Positions 60,073-64,000 of a DNA stretch of 64,000 nucleotides are shown here, piece after piece. The position numbers and the translations under genes were made by a program. Position 1 is the first letter of the stretch. The number at the start of each line of letters is the position of its first letter. Origin of the DNA: Atkinsonella hypoxylon (Eukaryota; Ascomycota; Sordariomycetes; Hypocreales; Clavicipitaceae); the NCBI GenBank assembly GCA_000729835.1, contig JFHB01000038.1:1-64000 (forward strand). Direction: 5' to 3'. The notes below the pieces were generated by a model. It made no database searches. It was not told the origin of the DNA and saw only the letters and a program-made list of their open reading frames with translations.

Positions 60073-60920
60073 GTTATAGTTATATTCAAGCAACGAAGGG
60101 ACTAACCGATGGTTCCATGCTCTACTTTATTTACGTTTCATCCTCTTTTCTGTCGGCGCTAGCGACGACCTCTGGGTTCATCATTGGGACGAGAAACGGC
60201 ACTCTTTCTGGAACAAAATCTCACTTCGTGCAAGTAATATCGAGGCACTTTCACTAGTGTTTTCAAGGCCTAGTGTGCATACAGCTATCGACGCCATAAC
60301 AGGCCCCGAGCATTCGCGTCCCTCAAATCTGTCCGGGTAAATCGTACTGGTGGAGGGAAGCTTTACTACTGTATTAATGCCATCGTCTGTTTCTAGCTGG
60401 CACAAGCTTGTCGGGGCACAGTGCCAGACAAAAGTCACCTACCTCTAACCTAGCTTATTACTAATAGCCCAACAGCAAAATTTCCTTTTATGAAATACAA
60501 AATAAAAAATTGAATGACTTACTGTCGGGTCGGAAGTACATCTCTATGGAAGGAAGGGCTGGCAATCAGGGCCACTAGACTGTCAGCATAGTGGGATAGC
60601 TTATAGTATCAACAGCGCCCTGATGAATTGACTGACATATCGCTTCTTTTTTTTTTTTTGATGTAACGCATCGTATATCTGTTCTGTCCACGTGCATGCG
60701 ACGCAGATTCAAAGTCGAGGCTCATCGACTAGGGCATATTGTCTCAAACATAGTCAGCGGCCCTCCAAGAGACCAGGTTTTATTGGTTCTGACTCCAGCA
60801 GTATACCTACCAGCTTGGTAATCTGAAATGCAGACGCACCCGAAAAGAGCTGGAAAAAAAAGTTTCGTGGTTCACCATAAGTTGGCCCTTACTCTTTCTC
60901 CTTGGGTTATATTGTTTAAA
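60073..60920. other. Intergenic between convergent genes
   Basis: No gene seen. The GT90 gene and the oxygenase gene converge on this stretch. Confidence 0.5.
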
Positions 60921-62387
60921 TTATAGTGTATCCTGCATCTCCGTGGGTTCTACGTCATACTCGATATCTGTTCTTATGATATACTTTGCTCCTTTCCTCA
61001 CACTAGTACCTTCATGCAACAACGCTCCTTTACTCTCACCATGGGGGAAAATAGCAACGGCTCCCATCACAGGCTTGACAGGATATGCGTTGAGCGTCCC
61101 TTCTCGCGTCGCGGGCATGTAAAATGTGGTTTCGCCTCCCTCAAACTCATCATTCAGATATAATAAGAAGGTGAAAAGTGAGCTCTGCTTCTTCTCCGGC
61201 GGCGAGGAGTCATACTCATAGGTGTCGTCCGGACGGATACCAGATGGTGGCCAAGCTCCGTCGATGTGACATCGGTATTCTGCCCCTGGAGCGTATCTAT
61301 ATACGCGAAATCGCCGGTTCAGGCCACGAGATAGCCGACCATTTAGAGACGCTGGCACAAAAGGGGACATGCGTGCCCACAGCTTATCATGAAAGGCGGT
61401 GTCGCAGATCCAATAGAAGTTGTGAGCCAAGACGCTCGTGTCTTCACTGTCACGAATTGGGACGTCGGCAATGAATCCGACACTCTCGCCAGCGGCTATG
61501 ATAGCCTTGCATTCGCCGGGGGAGAGAACATTGGTGGCTAGGCTGAGATTCGGGACATTTGGATGTTTGTGGAGCTTAATGGGCCCGTGATCTAATGAAA
61601 GATCAATAGTATTTGGTTCCGTCGTGTACAAGATGGCAGGAAAACGATTCGGTGGTTTGCGAAGATGTCCAGGCGTCGTTTCAATGACTCGGAGAGATGA
61701 ACTTAGGGAGGCTGGCCCGGAGAACAAAATGGACTTGTCTAATACAGAGTTGTACACCTGCAAGGGCTCAGTCGGCGGCCGCAAATCCCAAGTGTCTTGT
61801 AAAGCGATATGTAATGATTGTTCGGATGGTGCCTTGGCATTGCTGCTATAGTCAACGGGGCAGCTCACCCGAAGGACTGCATCCAGCACTTTGAGAAGTT
61901 CCTTTTCCTTTGGTGATCGGTCCGGGCTGACGATGCTGGCTCCTTTAGGCTGTGTAACCACATCTAGATCGCGCACCCAACGGCACAATGCGCCTAGCTT
62001 GGGCTCTTCTCCCCGCACTCTCATCTCAGCGAGCAAGATGTTGGCCTCGAGATACTTTTCGTCGGCAAGCGCAGCTGTTACGCGCGCAGTAAGATTGGCG
62101 CCCTCGACCGCATTGAGCCCCGTGTTGCATGATTGACGAAATTCATATACAGCCACTCGAAGATTTTTGCAGAGCTTTGATTTGGTGAAGCTTGGGTACT
62201 GCGCCAGAGCCGTCAATGTCTCGATGGTGATGTCGAGTTCTTCCTCGGAAATGACGATCTGTAAGCTTTTGGGACCGAGCTGTGCGCCGTCTGATAGAGG
62301 AGTGATGAGGGAGGATTTCTTCGCAGCTTTCTTCGAAGCTTCTGCTTGTGCCTTTCTCTTTCGCTTGGCGGATTTTGACTGTGTCAT
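60921..62387 (-). CDS. 2-oxoglutarate/Fe(II)-dependent oxygenase, prolyl-4-hydroxylase-like
   Basis: Single-exon frame of 488 residues. The N-terminal 25 residues are Lys-rich (KSAKRKRKAQAEASKKAAKK) and may be a nuclear localisation signal. Residues 45-200 form a helical region of unknown function. The C-terminal catalytic domain begins near LATNVLSPGECKAIIAAGE (about 284-301) and carries the iron ligands His374 and Asp376 in YRCHIDGAWP and His458 in GALLHEGTSV. The 2-oxoglutarate-binding basic residue is probably Arg472 in KYIIRTDIEY. FLLYLNDEFEGGETTFY is the typical strand before the second His. It should hydroxylate a protein or small molecule; the target is unknown. Confidence 0.85.
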   Translation of the reverse strand: MTQSKSAKRKRKAQAEASKKAAKKSSLITPLSDGAQLGPKSLQIVISEEELDITIETLTALAQYPSFTKSKLCKNLRVAVYEFRQSCNTGLNAVEGANLTARVTAALADEKYLEANILLAEMRVRGEEPKLGALCRWVRDLDVVTQPKGASIVSPDRSPKEKELLKVLDAVLRVSCPVDYSSNAKAPSEQSLHIALQDTWDLRPPTEPLQVYNSVLDKSILFSGPASLSSSLRVIETTPGHLRKPPNRFPAILYTTEPNTIDLSLDHGPIKLHKHPNVPNLSLATNVLSPGECKAIIAAGESVGFIADVPIRDSEDTSVLAHNFYWICDTAFHDKLWARMSPFVPASLNGRLSRGLNRRFRVYRYAPGAEYRCHIDGAWPPSGIRPDDTYEYDSSPPEKKQSSLFTFLLYLNDEFEGGETTFYMPATREGTLNAYPVKPVMGAVAIFPHGESKGALLHEGTSVRKGAKYIIRTDIEYDVEPTEMQDTL

Positions 62388-64000
62388 TGTGGTTGTGGTG
62401 TGTGGTTGGTTCTTGGCAAGGGTTCGAGCTTATGGCAGCAAAATAATAAAATTTCGTTCGTTACGGAATACATGAGCTCGCCGCCTGGATCTGGTGTGCG
62501 ACTGGATCCCCTCTTGCCCCTCCCCTCCTGCGCAACCCTTGCTCTCTTCTCCCACTAGTGTTGCGGAGATGTTGGAATCAGACCCACTTCTATGCGTGTC
62601 TCTTTGCCAGTGATACCCATTTTATCCCGCTGGCTCGTATTATTGAAAAGTATGGTCATTATCGGCATTTAAAAAAAACAGACATTAATAACTGTGCTAT
62701 GTCCCACTTTTTTTTTTATCATCGTCTTAAATAAGTGGGGCGTGGCACGATGACACAGTTGCATAAATAAGAATTATTACTTATGGCTTCTACGGAATAG
62801 CTACTTCTTAATGTTCAATACAACCCCTGTATGATTGTACAAAAGATACGAGTTATGATATTCGGAGCTGTATGAATGCACAACCTGGCAGCTGTGATAT
62901 TCAAGGCAACGCCCGCTTGGTCGCACAGACGGGCCTTTTTTTCCCTCCCTCTTTTAACATCGTCCGCATCTCAACATTGTTAAATTCATTAACAGCGCGC
63001 GGGCTGCAGAGGATTTAATAAAGTAGTTAAGATTGCGAATTGTAATTTTTGTGAGGGGGCAGGAGCTATAACAGTGTGGGAATCAATCAACCCCGCTAGC
63101 TAGATACGGCTAGCTGTGGGGAGTACAGCTCCAAACCATACAGCTCCGAATATCATCATACATGACAGGGCAAAATCGGCGCTAATCAGGATACATGAGA
63201 TTGCTACATAATTGTGCAGGGAGCTAAGCTGTCACTGTTGGTAGCAAGATTAGAGTGCTTAGGGCTTTAGTCTAGAGCCTTTTTGAATAATAGTTGAAAT
63301 ACTAAAATATCTTAGGATGACCCTAAATGTCGTTTTTAACTGTTTAATACTACCCATGCGCAGTAGATTTGTAAAATCACTCAGTGGTTGTATTGTACAT
63401 GGGGGATATGGACCCCAATGTTGGTCGAATTGCTATATTACGTACTACCCTGACCTAACCCTAATTAAAGCCATGCCTCATTATGCGAGCAGCTCACTTG
63501 TCCCGAAAGTGACGTGCTCGACTAGTTCCCTGCAAGTTTTCATCCAAGTTTGCGATACGCGGCTTGCTGGCCTGTTGCCAAGAAAAGGGTGTCACAATCT
63601 CTATATATCGAAGCAACCACGGGTATCGCCGATGGCATAAGGGACAGGATGTATCACGATATGTGTCTGAATTGAGCATGCATACAAAGTAGCATTTGAT
63701 GTGACCTCCGTCCCCATGCAACGTCTAAAATGGTCGGCCGGAGATCCACCCGGATGATCCTAGATAAATAATCCATGCGGTGAGCGCTTAAATAGTCTAA
63801 TAGGACCGACCATCGACTCGGGCCTTGACTTGAGTCGGTAGTTAGTTGTTAGATTTCTATCTATCTTGCGCCCCATTGCCTATTACAACGATATGGCGAC
63901 CATAACTTTCGTCCTCGGGCATGTGAACATTATCGGGGGCAAGGCTGTTAGTGTACCAAGCCATGAAGTTGTTAATGAAAAGATTATCAGCATTCGGGAA
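62388..64000. other. Intergenic at the right end, with one MITE-like element
   Basis: The left edge is the oxygenase promoter, with TACGGAATA at 62463. No gene recognised; open frames up to 107 codons (63317-63640) show no domains. Confidence 0.5.
62855..63156. repeat. 302 bp inverted-repeat (MITE-like) element
   Basis: Perfect 20 bp terminal inverted repeats: ATGATATTCGGAGCTGTATG at 62855-62874 and its exact reverse complement at 63137-63156. The inside is AT-rich and noncoding, and further short CAGCTGTG/ACAGCTCC pieces repeat near the ends. No clear target duplication is visible. Confidence 0.65.

Noticed and set aside
63454..63464. Telomere-like CCTAACCCTAA
   Set aside because: Fewer than two full repeat units, which is expected by chance in a window this size.
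1..64000. A secondary-metabolite cluster around the MFS transporter or the Zn2Cys6 regulator
   Set aside because: No polyketide synthase, NRPS, terpene synthase or clustered tailoring enzymes are present; the two genes are over 20 kb apart with housekeeping genes between.
1..64000. CRISPR arrays, rRNA genes, bacterial-style operons
   Set aside because: None seen. The repeats present are simple tandem or inverted repeats, and the genes are eukaryotic with introns.

Overview
The window is nuclear DNA of a filamentous ascomycete. Genes carry short GT-AG introns, an AT-rich block is saturated with RIP-type C-to-T change, and the proteins are fungal types (DUF7728-like, RRT8-like, Sos7, GT90, mucin-like). 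Sordariomycetes, probably Hypocreales, is my inference from the protein repertoire; nothing here fixes the species.

Layout. 1-3740 is RIP-degraded transposon DNA. Its right half is a recognisable Tc1/mariner transposase in which Trp codons have become TAG stops. 4754-8506 is a compact inverted-repeat element with CACTA-like ends and one intact gene of 821 codons. That gene has the architecture of the Spok spore-killer family: coiled coil, PD-(D/E)XK nuclease, Cys cluster, kinase-like domain. I see no transposase in it. This is the most interesting object in the window.

9.3-19.8 kb holds four genes: L-rhamnose mutarotase, a DUF7728-like membrane protein, a large Ser/Thr-rich secreted protein and a seven-exon RRT8-like membrane protein. 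19.8-28.8 kb is gene-poor and holds apparent gene remnants (a dehydrogenase tail, a DEAD-box helicase motif). A Zn(II)2Cys6 regulator (28.9-30.2 kb) is followed by a 7.7 kb desert rich in homopolymers and microsatellites.

38.0-49.8 kb is the conserved housekeeping part: kinetochore Sos7 divergent from an RS-domain splicing-related protein, a PA-TM-RING ubiquitin ligase, aspartate-semialdehyde dehydrogenase (HOM2) and a PQ-loop vacuolar transporter. 52.2-62.4 kb holds an MFS transporter, a GT90/CAP10 glycosyltransferase and a 2-oxoglutarate/Fe(II) oxygenase. A 302 bp inverted-repeat (MITE-like) element lies near the right end.

The genes do not form an operon or an obvious biosynthetic cluster. 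Exon boundaries were set by hand from splice signals, frame continuity and family similarity recalled from memory; no search was run.
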